64,000 nt of DNA from Daucus carota subsp. sativus (Eukaryota > Streptophyta > Magnoliopsida > Apiales > Apiaceae), in contig NC_030385.2 in NCBI RefSeq assembly GCF_001625215.2, positions 30,157,598-30,221,597 of the forward strand. The letters run 5' to 3'. A program made the translations under genes and the position numbers. The notes below the pieces were generated by a model. The model ran no database searches. It saw only the letters and a program-made list of their open reading frames with translations, and had not been told where the DNA came from. Of this stretch, positions 23,691 through 35,633 are shown in pieces (position 1 is the stretch's first letter; each line of letters opens with the position of its first letter).

Positions 23691-24261
23691 CCTTTTCTTT
23701 TAAAAACATCGTACATATAATTGAATGAATCACATGCTATTCCCTTCTCAACTGCAACGAGGACAACCAACATCGTCATTGATGCTCAAGTGCTATGAAT
23801 CACGCCAAGTTTTGTCTCCTGCAGGCTGCAACTACAAGGCATCTAAACTGCAAATACAAGGACATAATGTTATTCTTTTTAAATTATCAAAAGAATAAAC
23901 TATATAGTTATAGAAACAAAATAATGTAATCATATAAAAAAACTCAATAAATTATTTTAAACATAAAAGATAAAACAATCAAATTTGAAAGGAACAAATT
24001 TAATGACAACAGAGGGACAAAGAGAATATTAAGAAGCATGCTGTGAAGTTGTGAACAAACAAGAAAGATAAGTTAAAATATTAATAATATTAATAAATTT
24101 TGTTGTTGTCCTTGCATTTAGTAATGATTCGTAACGAGGAGAATTATGTCTGAAAAAATTCAAATCATAACTAATATAAATAGGTTAAAATAAAAATACA
24201 TGATTCATGAATGCACCAATTTTCTCATGAGAACTTTGGGTTAGCCTGCTGGATTATTTTC

Positions 24262-24770
24262 AACGGGGTTAACTAAATTGGATCTATAGGATATTATATA
24301 AAATTTGTTGAATTTATAATATATTATGTTTTGATAATATTGAGTATATTGATTGGTTATAATTTGAACATAATATGTTATTAGGGTTACGGTTAAGAGA
24401 GAACCATTTCTTAAAATAGAATCAAAGAATCATTAAGATTCTGCTCGAGAATCCTAAAATTTAAATAAATTTTCAAAATCTGAATACATTATTTTTGCAT
24501 CGTTGTGTGTTCAAAAAATAATTATAAAATATAATACATAAGAACGATATTTTTTGCATGTGCAATTCTCCTGCACCTTTGTTAATGCTAGGTTCTAAGA
24601 GTTCTCAGGCTAATGGTTTTAAGAGGAACATGACCCTATATTATATTAATATTTAAATTGTTATAAATAAAATATATAATTTCAATATAATTATGATATT
24701 TAATCTTTTACAGATTTCTTTTACATGCTTGCAGAGAATTTTAGTTTCGATAAGCGTAATATTTTGGAGA
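24262..24770. mobile_element. Diverged relative of the 21913-22305 MITE, interrupted by an insertion
   Basis: Sequence such as ctaaattggatct and the run ending tacagatttctt is shared with the 21913-22305 element in the same order. The match is broken between 24382 and 24638 by a separate inserted element. Confidence 0.6.
24383..24637. mobile_element. Small nested element with AGGGT ends
   Basis: Begins AGGGTTACGGTTAAGAG and ends as the inverse of AGGGTCATGTTCCTCTT. Comparison with the intact relative at about 22030-22070 (tatgttattaatattt) places the insertion here. The flanking 8-mers, if the termini are TAGGG/CCCTA, match at 6 of 8 positions. A hAT-like origin is likely but not certain. 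Confidence 0.5.
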
Positions 24771-25120
24771 GGCTATTATATTCCTTATCTTTGATATACT
24801 AACTATTTTTTAATTATTAAGTGTATTTCATGCTTGTAATTGCTTTTTACTATACATAAATTTTCTTGTCAGTCTTCGTATATTTGTTAATGATTTTTAA
24901 TTAAATAGTTTTCTTTTTCCAAAGATGCTATCAGTGTAAAATAGATGAAATAGGAAAATCAATATAATATAAATAAATAAATAAATGAAAAGAGTTACTA
25001 TAATATTCGTCAGTCCACACCCGATTCCAACTCGATAACACTAATCTCTTTCACATAGATAGGTGTGCCTTGCGTGTGTCTATGTATGTGTATATATATA
25101 GACACATCTCCTATCTATAA

Positions 25121-28100
25121 ATGGCCGCCATTAGAGCATTGTCTCTACCTTCATCTCTAACCTTGATAGCTTCCACTTCTTATTCTTGCACAACTAACCT
25201 ACGTCGTACTAGTTCTTCTTTCCTGCGTCTTTCCTTGTATTCTTCGTCGTCTTATTGTAATAAGCGCATGGCTCACTCTATTGCTCGCGCCACTCTTGGC
25301 CTCACTCATCCTGCACAGATCGATCCTCTTAAGGTACTTTAAATATTTATTTGAAAATATGTCTTGAAATTATGAATTACTTGCTAATTATATTTGTTAA
25401 TCTGTTTAGTTTAGTAATATTTGTATGTGTATTTTTTGTAGTTAATTGTAGGGTAAATTTGTATTGTTATGATCTAAGTCTGTATTATGTGTTAGTTATC
25501 ATCTATGATAGAACTCATAAATCGTGATGTTTAAGGCACATATGTAATGAATTGTAGAAGAAAGAAGAATAGATAGTGGAGCTTATTAGGATCTCAAGCA
25601 AAAGTTTAGATCCTTGCTTTTTGTTTGATGAAGAACTGGATTTTTAGATCAGTCTCGCGTGGAGCGGGAACTTGTTTATATTTCTTAAAACTGTGTGTGG
25701 TATTGTTCGGTTTTGATCTTGTTTACTGACTTTCTGTAAAACTTACATAGTAATGTTTGAATATCAAATTTATGACTTATTCCACAAGCCATGTCTATAT
25801 ATAGTATATTCCTGAAGTTTGTAGATGATTTAGGCTAAGATGATTGTAGTGGAACGCGGCTGTCTGATAGGGTGATGATTGTACATGACTAAACCTAGCC
25901 GCCTAAGATATAATTGAAGGTACACCTGAGAAATAATTGGAGGTGATTGCATAAGATTTTTGATAGAATCTAATCTATCTTATATTGACCACTAAGAGAC
26001 AAATTAGGATAAATAGATAAGAATAGGGTACAATATACATAACCATTCCTTAGATCATCAGTTTTACTTGATAAGAATCTTATTTGTCCAAAATTAATAT
26101 TTTAGTTCTCCGCACCAGGAGAAGTGTGAGCTTTTGGAGGCTAAATCACAGTTTTATATTTGTATTTGAAACAATAATAGATCTCCTTTGCTGCAAAAGA
26201 GAGCGATCTGGCAGAATGGAAAGGAGACATACTTGCTGTAGGTGTGTTGGAGAAAGACATGGCCAAAGATGAGAGCTCTAAATTCGTGAACTCAATATTA
26301 AAAAAGTTAGATGCCCAATTGGGCGGTTTGTTGGCTGAAGCTTCATCCGAAGAAGATTTCACGGGAAAGGTTGGACAATCCACAATCCTTAGGCTTCCGG
26401 GACTCGGTTCAAAAAGAGTTGGTTTAGTTGGGTTAGGCAAAGGTCTTCCAGCTTCGTATCGTAGTCTTGGTGAAGCTGTTGCATCAGCAGCAAAGGCTTC
26501 TCAGGCAAATAATGTCGCAATCGCACTTGCATCTGTTGAGGGACTATCGGCTGAATCAAAGCATAGCACAGCATCAGCGATAGCAGCAGGTACCTGATTT
26601 TACTTTTCGAATTAAGATATCGAATTCTGGGAATATATATCTAACATATGTTTAATTTCTGTTCTGTTTTGAATTCTATTAGGGATGATGACTGGGACTT
26701 TTGAAGATACTAGATTTAGATCGGAATCAAAGAAGCCATCTATTAAATCTGTGGATATTCTTGGCCTTGGAAGTGGGCCTGAGCTAGAAAAGAAGCTGAA
26801 ATATACTGAAGAAGTTTGCACTGGTGTAATTTTTGGAAAAGAGCTTGTAAATGCACCTGCTAACGTTCTCACTCCTGGTCAGTTTTTTGTTGTTTTCCAT
26901 CCTCATTACCATTCTTATTCTATCCTCTTATCAATACTCTTAGTCTTTCATATGTTGCCTTACGTGGCTTGTGTTTAATATATCAGTGTCCTATATATAT
27001 ATCTTTTCCTACTTCAGGAAGTGAAAAATATTTTTCGGTCGCCAATTATGTTGTATATATTTACCCAACACTAGATTATACTGAAGGAGTTTCATCTTAT
27101 GATGTCTTTTATACTGCAGGAGTTTTGGCAGAAGAGGCTAAAAAAATTGCATCATTGTACAGTGATGTTATTTCTGCCAAAATTTTAGATGTAGAACAAT
27201 GCAAAGAACTAAAGATGGGCTCCTATCTTGGTGTTGCTGCTGCAGCTTCTGAAAATCCTGCTCATTTTATTCATTTATGTTACAAGCCTCCAAACGGCAC
27301 TGTCAAAAGCAAACTGGCTTTAGTAGGAAAAGGATTGACCTTTGACAGGTATGTGGAATTTTGCACATACTATTTATATGTTGTAAGAGATGCTTGTTGG
27401 AATAACCTAATACAGTATATATACACTTTTGAAAGACTATAGGGTATATTTTGATTATAGTACTAGTCTACTAGAGTCCTACAATCCTACTATGATTGGA
27501 CTTAAGTCTAGATATTTTCTTTAGAAAGATGTTGCAAGAATACCTGCAAGATTTCTCTGTTTTTTATATCATATTTAAAGATACAGTTGAACAACATGAT
27601 TCATTTTCCTTTTTTGGAATTATGATGGCACATGTATTTTTTCCATCTGCTGCAAGAAGCTCTCTTTTCTTTTATTTACAAACCTTTTCCACCAGAGATT
27701 TTCACTGAGCAAGAAATTTTATATCTAAGAATTTTTTTAAATTTTTTAGTGGTGGCTACAACATCAAGACAGGACCTGGCTGTTCAATTGAGCTCATGAA
27801 ATTTGACATGGGAGGCTCAGCTGCAGTATTAGGTGCAGCTAAAGCTATTGGGCAAATTAAACCAGCTGGAGTAGAGGTGAGACAGATTCTACTTTTGTTG
27901 TTGATCCTCTCCGGCTGTCCTACTAGAAAAGAATGTTATAATTTTTAAACTTAACCTTGAAATTGGAAGTCTGAGTTCATTAACAAGTCATTTTTAATTA
28001 TTTTTGAAATTGGAAGTCCGAGTTGACATTTTTCGATCAAATTGACGTTGCAAATGTTTTACTTGAAGGTTCATTTTATTGTTGCTGCTTGTGAGAATAT

Positions 28101-29758
28101 GATCAGTGGAACAGGCATGAGACCTGGAGACATTTTAACAGCTTCCAATGGAAAGACAATTGAGGTAATGAATTTAAGTTCCGTACGCATGGCTTTTCAG
28201 TAACTGTGCCATGGGATAATACGTACCTTTTTTACATTAAAAATATACAAAGATGTCTTCACACACACACACACACAAGGAATTTTTACTGTTAAAGATT
28301 ACTCTGGTTAATCTTCATACTGAGATTTTCTGGAGCATATATGTATCTTTCTCTGTGCATGTGTACATTGTATTGGTGTTTCACGCTCCCTTATTATTCA
28401 CTACTCCGGTGTGTTAACGAAAAGGTGGAAAAGGAAATGGATTGTTCAAGTTTTTTACTTTTTAATTTGGGAGTCAGTTAAGGGGAAACTTTTAGTTCGT
28501 TGCATTATGCTTAAAGCGGAAGAGCAAATGAAACTAAACTAGGATTATATATGTTTTATTTAAGCTTGTTCAACATGTTTACATATTATTTGTTTCTTTT
28601 TTGTTTTTTTCCTCATATCTCAGCGTGTAATTGATATCTTTTAAGCTAATTGAACCTTAAACTGCAGGTTAACAACACTGATGCTGAAGGCCGGCTTACT
28701 CTTGCTGATGCTTTGGTGTATGCTTGTAACCAAGGAGTAGACAAGGTATTATGACTTGCACAAACCCGCTGATTTGATGTTTTCATAACCAGTACGAGCT
28801 TTATTATCTCATAAATGGCCCTCTTCGTCTTATTCAGTCACTGGGTCTTCTGAAGGACCTCTATTCTTATATTTTGCTAAACCCACTCTTAATCATTCTG
28901 CAGATAATTGATTTAGCTACACTGACTGGGGCATGTGTTGTTGCCCTTGGGCCCTCAATTGCAGGTATGGCGTGCCTTCTGTTCATTTATCATGATGAAA
29001 AAACGTCAAATTTTTTGCCCTTACCTGTGGATTTGAGATTCCTTGGGTTGTAGTAGTTCAAACATTAATTTTTTACAAGAAATACAAGTAAGTTTCAATA
29101 TCTGTAATAAAATATTAATCCACATATTGTAGGAATTTTTACACCAAGTGATGACCTAGCAAAGGAGGTAGTTGAAGCTTCAGAAATAGCTGGGGAAAAA
29201 CTTTGGAGGCTTCCAATGGAGGAAAGTTATTGGGAGTCCATGAAGTCTGGCGTAGCTGATATGGTCAACACCGGAGGTCGTCAAGGTGGTTCCATCACTG
29301 CAGCTCTTTTCCTCAAGCAGGTAAAGCATTGATGGTACTTTGTTGCATTTTCACGTTTTTAACAGAGGAACTGCCTTCATAACGGTTAGGCAAAAGATTT
29401 TTCAGGGAAGCTTTATTATTGATTACATGATAGTCTACTGTCAGATACATCTCAACTATATACATATGGATCTGTAATGATAAATTTAAACTGAACTGGC
29501 AGAAGGATAGACCTTAGTACTTGGTTGTTTTCGAGTAGTCAACATGTGGTGCTTTGCAAATTAACGACTATAGTATATAATTGTAGGTAGGATGAAGTCT
29601 GATATTTTGCTGGTTTTCTTATGCAGTTTGTTGATGAGAAGGTTGAGTGGCTTCACATTGACATGGCTGGACCTGTATGGAGCGACAAGAAGAAAGCTGC
29701 AACAGGCTTTGGCGTTTCAACTCTGGTCGAATGGGTTGTGAAGAATTCTTCATCATAG
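25121..29758 (+). CDS. LAP: Leucine aminopeptidase, M17 family, organelle-targeted type
   Basis: A two-metal aminopeptidase that removes N-terminal residues such as Leu; it probably forms hexamers. Exons: 25121-25333, 26181-26589, 26683-26877, 27120-27348, 27750-27876, 28069-28164, 28668-28745, 28904-28964, 29133-29320, 29627-29758. All are GT-AG and the phases close, giving 575 residues, the usual plant length. Residues 1-50 are Ser/Arg-rich and poor in acids, like a transit peptide; the ATG at M50 is a possible alternative start. Catalytic residues are present: Lys343 and Asp348 (GKGLTFD/SGGYN), Lys355, Asp368 (KFDMGG), and the signature NTDAEGRL with Asp428, Glu430 and Arg432. A TATATATA run lies 20-30 bases before the ATG, too close for an ordinary promoter of this start. 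A poly(A) signal AATAAA lies at 29899-29904. Confidence 0.95.
28259..28278 (+). repeat. (CA)n microsatellite in aminopeptidase intron 6
   Basis: Short pure AC dinucleotide run. Confidence 0.85.
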
Positions 29759-31753
29759 ATTCATAGTGTCCTCATTCTGGGATGCGTCGGTGGTTAATGT
29801 ACTTCCAAGTCTTAACACGTCTTTAGTGGAAACACAAGTTGGGGGATCCTGGGGTTTGTGGTGGACAATTCTGAATTCTCGTGATAAGTTGATGCAATAA
29901 TAAACAAAATTTAAGTGCTGAACTGAAGCATTATTGTTGCAAAAAGGGATCTTACATATATGATATATCTAATAATTTTTATAATTTTAAATAAATTGTT
30001 TGCTGATAACGTATCCACTGACTTTTTAGTGTTTTAATATTTGGTAATGGGCAACAGGTCAAGTTAGAACAGTCTCTTCCTTTGAACCCTAAGAGCAATC
30101 ATAAAATATGTGAGAAAATATTTCCGAAACTAAAATTTTAAGGGTCGATCGGTGGTGGTATAATTTGAGATATTATATCGATATTATAGGTTTAGTTAAG
30201 TATATCCGATTAAAAAATAAGTTATTGATTTGAATTAGTTAGAAATATTAATAAAATAATTATTATAATATATTTTTGTATATTAATTTAATATGAATAA
30301 TGCAATATGATGTCATTCAGGTCATTTGTGGAATAGAGAAAATGAGCTTTCTGCTAAAATCGAAATGCTAAAAACAGAAGTTGTGAAGACTGAAGACATA
30401 AAAGAACCTAGATCATGCTACTCCTGGTGTGAGCAGGAGCCTTTACCTCTTGAGAGTTGAGACTGAAACTTTTGAACATAGTATTGTCTTTGACTCAATT
30501 TTAGTGTGGAAAATTATATTTGAGCAATTTAAACCTTTTCTTTTCTGTTTTTCATTTTTTTGGACATCAATCCGACATTCGTTTTCCTGATCATGTGTTA
30601 TCTGGCTATTGAAATATGAATTAAATTTGTTAGAAGAATATGGTTTTTTTAGGAGATTAGAAGAGGATTGAGTTGTTTTCGACGTATATGCAGAGAATAT
30701 GAAATTTCTTGTTTAAGTTTAAACCGTCATTCTCCCATGTAAGACATGATAGTGATTTTATTTAGATGGCATTCTACTAATCTTATCAGTTGTCTAATGT
30801 AATTTTTTTTTCTTTATCTTCTATTTTCTTTGTTAAATTTCTCTATTATAAAAAAAATCGTATTAGAGTGGAGCTACTCATTTTCATTTTTTTTTTTGCT
30901 AAGTCTCGAATAGTATGAAAGTTGAATTATGAAACTTTTATAATCGGTTACCAGGAAAGTGGTAAACTTACAGTGTTATTCTCAGCAACATGAATGTTTT
31001 GTAATCATTTTCACAATCTAATTTATGATCGAAAAATATCAAATTTCGTTGTCAATATAATTTTTTATATAATAATAAACCAAGAAATACGGACAAGAAT
31101 ACTCTCATATCCCTCTCTTGTGACCATGTACCTTCTTAAAATTCATAAATGTAATTATGTAAGGACGGTCGGATTTTGACTTATCGTTAAAAATAACTAA
31201 AAATTAATTGAAAATATAAATTAGCGAGAGATTTTCTAAAAAGTTATTTATAATTTTTTTGATAATAATTAATATCATTATCCTAATAAATTATCTATTC
31301 AATTTTTTATTATCCTAAAATAATTTATAAATTAATCTTATAAAAAATTATTTATTTTAATTCTAAAATTATAACTCTAAATGAATTTAAATTGAATCAT
31401 TATATTAAATTATCAAATATATTTAAAATTTACTGCATTGAGTAATTATTTTTGTCAAATAAGAAGGTGCATTATTGTTGTATCGGATCACGTGTTCCCG
31501 TTTACCAAACACGTGAGAGTAGAGCCCACCATGCCCCACTGATCATTCTTCATTTCAGACACAGATAGATCGACTCTTGCCTGTTCTTTTAAAAAAAAAA
31601 AGAAAAAAAACAACCACCGAAAATCAGGCGGCTTGAAAATTTTCTAAAGATTAAAACAGCATCTTTCACTAGTTTGAGATAGCTTGTCACACCAACAAGT
31701 GAAGAAACAAAGAAAGTGAATAGAGATGAAGATCTCGAAATAGTAAAAAAAAA
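29759..31753. other. Intergenic between aminopeptidase and EEP-fold gene
   Basis: Holds the aminopeptidase 3' UTR (to about 29930) and AT-rich sequence. From about 31480 to 31753 it is likely promoter and 5' UTR of the next gene; an A-rich stretch sits directly before the ATG. No gene or clear element is seen. Confidence 0.55.
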
Positions 31754-34700
31754 ATGAGTGTTTCTCTTACAGTGATGACCTTGAATCTTCTGGATGATGA
31801 AGCAGAAGACAGCCCAAATTCATGGACTAAAAGAAGGGATTTGTGTGTCAGTGTCATCACCAGTTATTCCCCTATCATTCTCTGTACCCAACAAGGTATA
31901 TTAAAAATATGATCTTTATTTGATTAGTGATTTGTTTTGAAGAGGGCTATCAATGTGGCTAGTGTATTATGTTGCTTTTTAAACTGGGTTATGTTTCTTC
32001 TCTATGTTTGTTAAGTATATTAATTCCTTTTGTTAAGTAGCTTGATATGTGTGTTAAGTATTCAGCCCCCCTTTTCGTCTTGAGTTCACTGAAGCTGATT
32101 TTGGTTTTGTTAAGGATTAATCTCACAGTTGGAGGATCTTCGACAGTCTTTGCCAGGTAATTCGTTGTTGCGATATGCTATATGAATTCAAGTTATAGTT
32201 TCACTGAAATTGTCGGTGCTATATTTTTTCCTGGTGAGGTATTACTTTCCAGTTAGCAGAAAAGAATGATTAGTTGGTTTCAGTTCACTTCCGTCTTCAA
32301 GCAGTAATGTGCCTAGAAAACAATTTGGATCGTATCGTGTTTGAATTATAATGCATTGATTCGCGGCATTAAGATGTCTTTTAATCAGTAAGCCCACAGA
32401 GAATGGTTTAATGAAACATGAAAACTACCTTTGAATTATCCAAGTTAAGGGGCATTTTGTAGAGATCTTGCTCGAACTCATCTATTTGTATCACAGAACA
32501 CTTTGCTTTGGCTTTTCATATTCAATTTATCATTCAGGAGCGACCAGAGAAGAAGTATGAGTGTAATATAATTCAGTATGCGTATGTCAAACTTTTTCAT
32601 TCAAATGTTCGAACTTCTAAGATGTCTACATGTAGTAATCCAATTGTCAGTGCTAGGCTATTAATAGAATTTATTAAGCACATTATTCTTGTTCACTGTA
32701 TATTAGTAATATGTTTATAATGAGTATAAATTGAATTACATGTAATCAATATTTACATCACAAACTGTGAATATGAGTAAAGTAATGTGTAGCTCATGTT
32801 TGACTACATGGATCATGGCTAAACAAAGGCATATTATGCTACAGTGAACCACAGATACCCATATGCATTTCTTTTTAAACAGGATATCTGATTAGTGGTA
32901 GTGGCTGTGGATGACTTGTATTCTTCCTGACCAATGTCCTGATAACTGAGTACTCAAAATTTCTTATTCGATTATTTACAAATCCTTAAAGTTGCAGTCC
33001 AATTGATTATGATGTTCGATAACTATTGAATATGTAATGGTTACATACTTACATGTGTTAACTCTTGATAGTTGATAAGTATGTACTTTCTATGCTCTTA
33101 TGGTATTTGAGGAGAATTGATAGCTGATGAAAGGTATACATGACATGGCAAGCACGTGAGCACTATTTCAAGATTGGAAAGGATGATATCCGTACTATTT
33201 TTGCTTGTTGGTGGTTGTATGCAACTGAAACTGTGACACTAGTCTTAATTCCCTCTTAACATTTTCAGGGTGTTTGGCTACCTTTTATAAGAGGTAAATC
33301 TAGGAAGTACCTCCAAAGGTACTTTTGCCTCTTATAAGAGGTCTTGAATTCGGTTTTCAATATTGAATTTTCGTATTTTAAAAGTTGCTAGCATGGTGGA
33401 TCCAATCTAGTAAACATTAGAATTCTGTCATCATGAAAGTATGCTATTATTCCTTGGCATATTATTGACTACATGTGGAGGACCAGATTATATATGTAGT
33501 CACGTTATTATACTGAATCCAAATCTCAAGTAACGAATAGGACTTCATCTTTTATGATTTCAGGTTACGATCATTTTGGAGTTTCAAGGAAAGGATCTGA
33601 AGACACTTCTGATGAACATTGCACTATTTTATATGACAAGGAAAAGGTAAAAGTTATCCTTTTACCTTGCAATAGTTTAGCTTAGAGTTTTGTATGATGC
33701 CATGTTATTGTCAGTGGCTATTCTTACATTGTGCCCTTACTGGTGTAGGTGGAGCTTATAGAAGGTGGAACTTTTTGGCTGTCAGAGTCCCCGTCAGTAC
33801 CTGGAAGCATGTCATGGGGATGTGAAGTTCCTAGTGTTGCAACCTGGGCGATATCCTTTATAATTTTAGATGCTTCTGTTCTTCTTTTACTTTATGGTGG
33901 ATTATCAACCCTAATCATCAAAAAAAAAAATTACTTAGCATGTCATACATGAATCATTTTGGTTATGTTTGTTTCATGGGATTTAATAATCCTCTGACTA
34001 TTGGCCAATCTGTGCTAAGTTATACTATTATTTAGTCCTCGAGTCATTTCAACTTTGTAGTTTATTTTATAGGAGGAAACAGTCCATACATTATGTTAGA
34101 CTATTAGATATGATTAAGTGTGTGCTGATTCTAGATAGTCCGTAGATACTAGACCTTGCAAACAGAGCCATAAGGTACTCCCATAGACTGTTTTGTTTGT
34201 TACTATTTTGGTTCACAGGACTATTTAATGCCAACCCTCTCCCTAGGTATTGTTGAAGTTAATGCATGAAAATTGAAGAGGACTAAAAAGAGACTTAAAT
34301 GTATTGTTGAAGTTAATGCATGAAAATTGAAAAGGACTAAAATGAGACTTAAATTTAGTCCATAATTTATTAGAGACTTATATAGTATAAAATTAGGGCA
34401 AATGGCTGATTGTACAGGTGATTATTAATCCATGATACGAGGAAAGCATTAATTTTGACGTCACATCAAGTACTACGAAATTGTTTCCTTGATTAATTGC
34501 GTACACATTCCAGCTAAAAGGAGTTGAGGTGCCAGGTTTTGCTTTTCAAATTGTAAATACAAACATGGATAAGTTGAGTCCCCGTGCTCGCAGGCGAAGT
34601 GCTTTGCTTACTTGGCAACACATTGCATCACTACCACCTACCTTGCCTGTTGTTTATTGTGGAGGATTTAACACGCACAAGGAATCGACGACAGGACGTT

Positions 34701-35633
34701 TTCTTCTTGGAAGATCAAGGTATTTTACTTATTTGGAATGTGATACTTCAAGACAGATCTGTCCGTCTATCTGGGGCAATCATCTTCTCTGTTAGGGATA
34801 TATGTGCTTTTCAGTAGTAGCATAAGCTGCTATCGTTGCCACCAATTTCCTGTGCAAGTGAGGATTCTATGCTAATCCTGTACCCTACTCTCACTATTTC
34901 AGCTGCTATGTAGCAACTGAATACAATCCAGACAAGCTAATCGTGTGTGCTGATTGCAATACCCCTGTTTGTGTCTTGGCCACATGCATATATTCTCCCA
35001 ACGGATTTGTATTATTTCGTTATGCATGAGTATGCTCCAAGCCAGTTCTTCACGTAATACAGTCAGTTCAGTTCTGTTGATACTTAGTTAATTCGTGGAA
35101 CTCAGTTGTATCCATTTAGAAATATAAGAATTTTTCTTTTAAGTATTTTACTTAACTTTACTGTAGATATGGGATATACATTCATGTCTAAGCTGTTTCT
35201 CCTGCAGTGAGCATGGTGTTGTGGGTGATATGAGAGATGCATGGCCCAGTGCTCGGGTAAGGAAGAATGTTCGTCTCATACACACATATCATGGGTTTAA
35301 AGGTACTCAAATACTTGCCCGTCTCAAAAATTGTCAGTCTGATGGAATGACAACTCCAGTTCATATATGGTAATGGCAGGTACCAAACAAGGAGCTCTTG
35401 AGTTGGTGAAACTGATTTTCAGAGCATTTTGCCTCTGCTGGGATCGCCAAACTCAGGACTTGCATGTGGATTGGATTCTTTTTAGAGGCAGAGTTCTGAT
35501 TCCAGTCTCATCAGAAGTGGTAAGTGATAACATTGATGGGTATTATCCATCTTCCCACTATCCTTTATTTGCAGAATTTTTGCTACCGCGTAGTGTGAGG
35601 TTGCGTGAGACCCCTGCTCAAGATGGGAGCTGA
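31754..35633 (+). CDS. Endonuclease/exonuclease/phosphatase-fold protein, catalytic residues degenerate
   Basis: Related to DNase I/Mg-dependent phosphatases (EEP fold). Exons: 31754-31895, 32115-32156, 33564-33646, 33749-33850, 34505-34719, 35208-35302, 35380-35633; 310 residues, phases close. The fold is shown by the opening MTLNLLDD, then QIVNTNMD, VVYCGGFNT, LHVDWILFRG and SSHYPLFAEF. Compared with active EEP enzymes, the metal-binding Glu of the QE motif is Gln47, the NTH His is Asn143, the Asp of GDFN is Gly177, and the Asp of SDH is Ser285; Asn11, Asn179 and His286 remain. It is therefore probably not a normal nuclease or phosphatase. Intron 4 is a U12-type AT-AC intron; the others are GT-AG. 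A 54-bp tandem duplication sits in intron 4. Function unknown. Confidence 0.9.
33282..33340 (+). other. Hairpin in intron 2 of the EEP-fold gene
   Basis: Arms cttttataagaggtaa (33282-33297) and ttgcctcttataagag (33325-33340) pair with few mismatches, and an inner stem aagtacct/aggtactt closes the loop. The neighbouring gtgtttggct suggests a small MITE remnant rather than an RNA gene. Confidence 0.5.
33851..34504 (+). other. U12-type AT-AC intron (intron 4 of EEP-fold gene)
   Basis: The intron begins ATATCCTTT directly after GCG at 33850, a full match to the U12 donor consensus. It has TTCCTTGAT at 34485-34493, one base off the U12 branch consensus TTCCTTRAC, with the branch A at 34492. It ends in AC at 34504, 12 bases after the branch A, within the tight spacing of U12 introns. 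Joining 33850 to 34505 restores the frame as WA/TFQLKG. No GT-AG pair near these points gives the conserved protein. Confidence 0.88.
34248..34355 (+). repeat. 54-bp tandem duplication inside the U12-type intron
   Basis: Two consecutive copies beginning tattgttgaagttaatgcat at 34248 and 34302, with only a few differences. Confidence 0.9.

Larger units (their letters stand above)
20688..25120. other. Divergent intergenic region between PSMD9 and aminopeptidase
   Basis: The first and last few hundred bases should hold the two promoters. Between them lie several MITE-like segments (21187-21520, 21913-22305, 22820-23690, 24262-24770). The ORFs at 22548-22968 and 23228-23575 fall in low-complexity or inverted-repeat sequence and are not genes. 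Confidence 0.6.

Noticed and set aside
25092-25099. TATATATA as the aminopeptidase TATA box
   Set aside because: Only about 25 bases before the ATG, which would leave almost no leader; it could instead drive a start at M50, but this is unsupported.
33282-33340. Hairpin as a possible microRNA precursor
   Set aside because: Too short with palindromic arms (ttataa) and MITE-like surroundings; more likely an element remnant. Small-RNA data would be needed.
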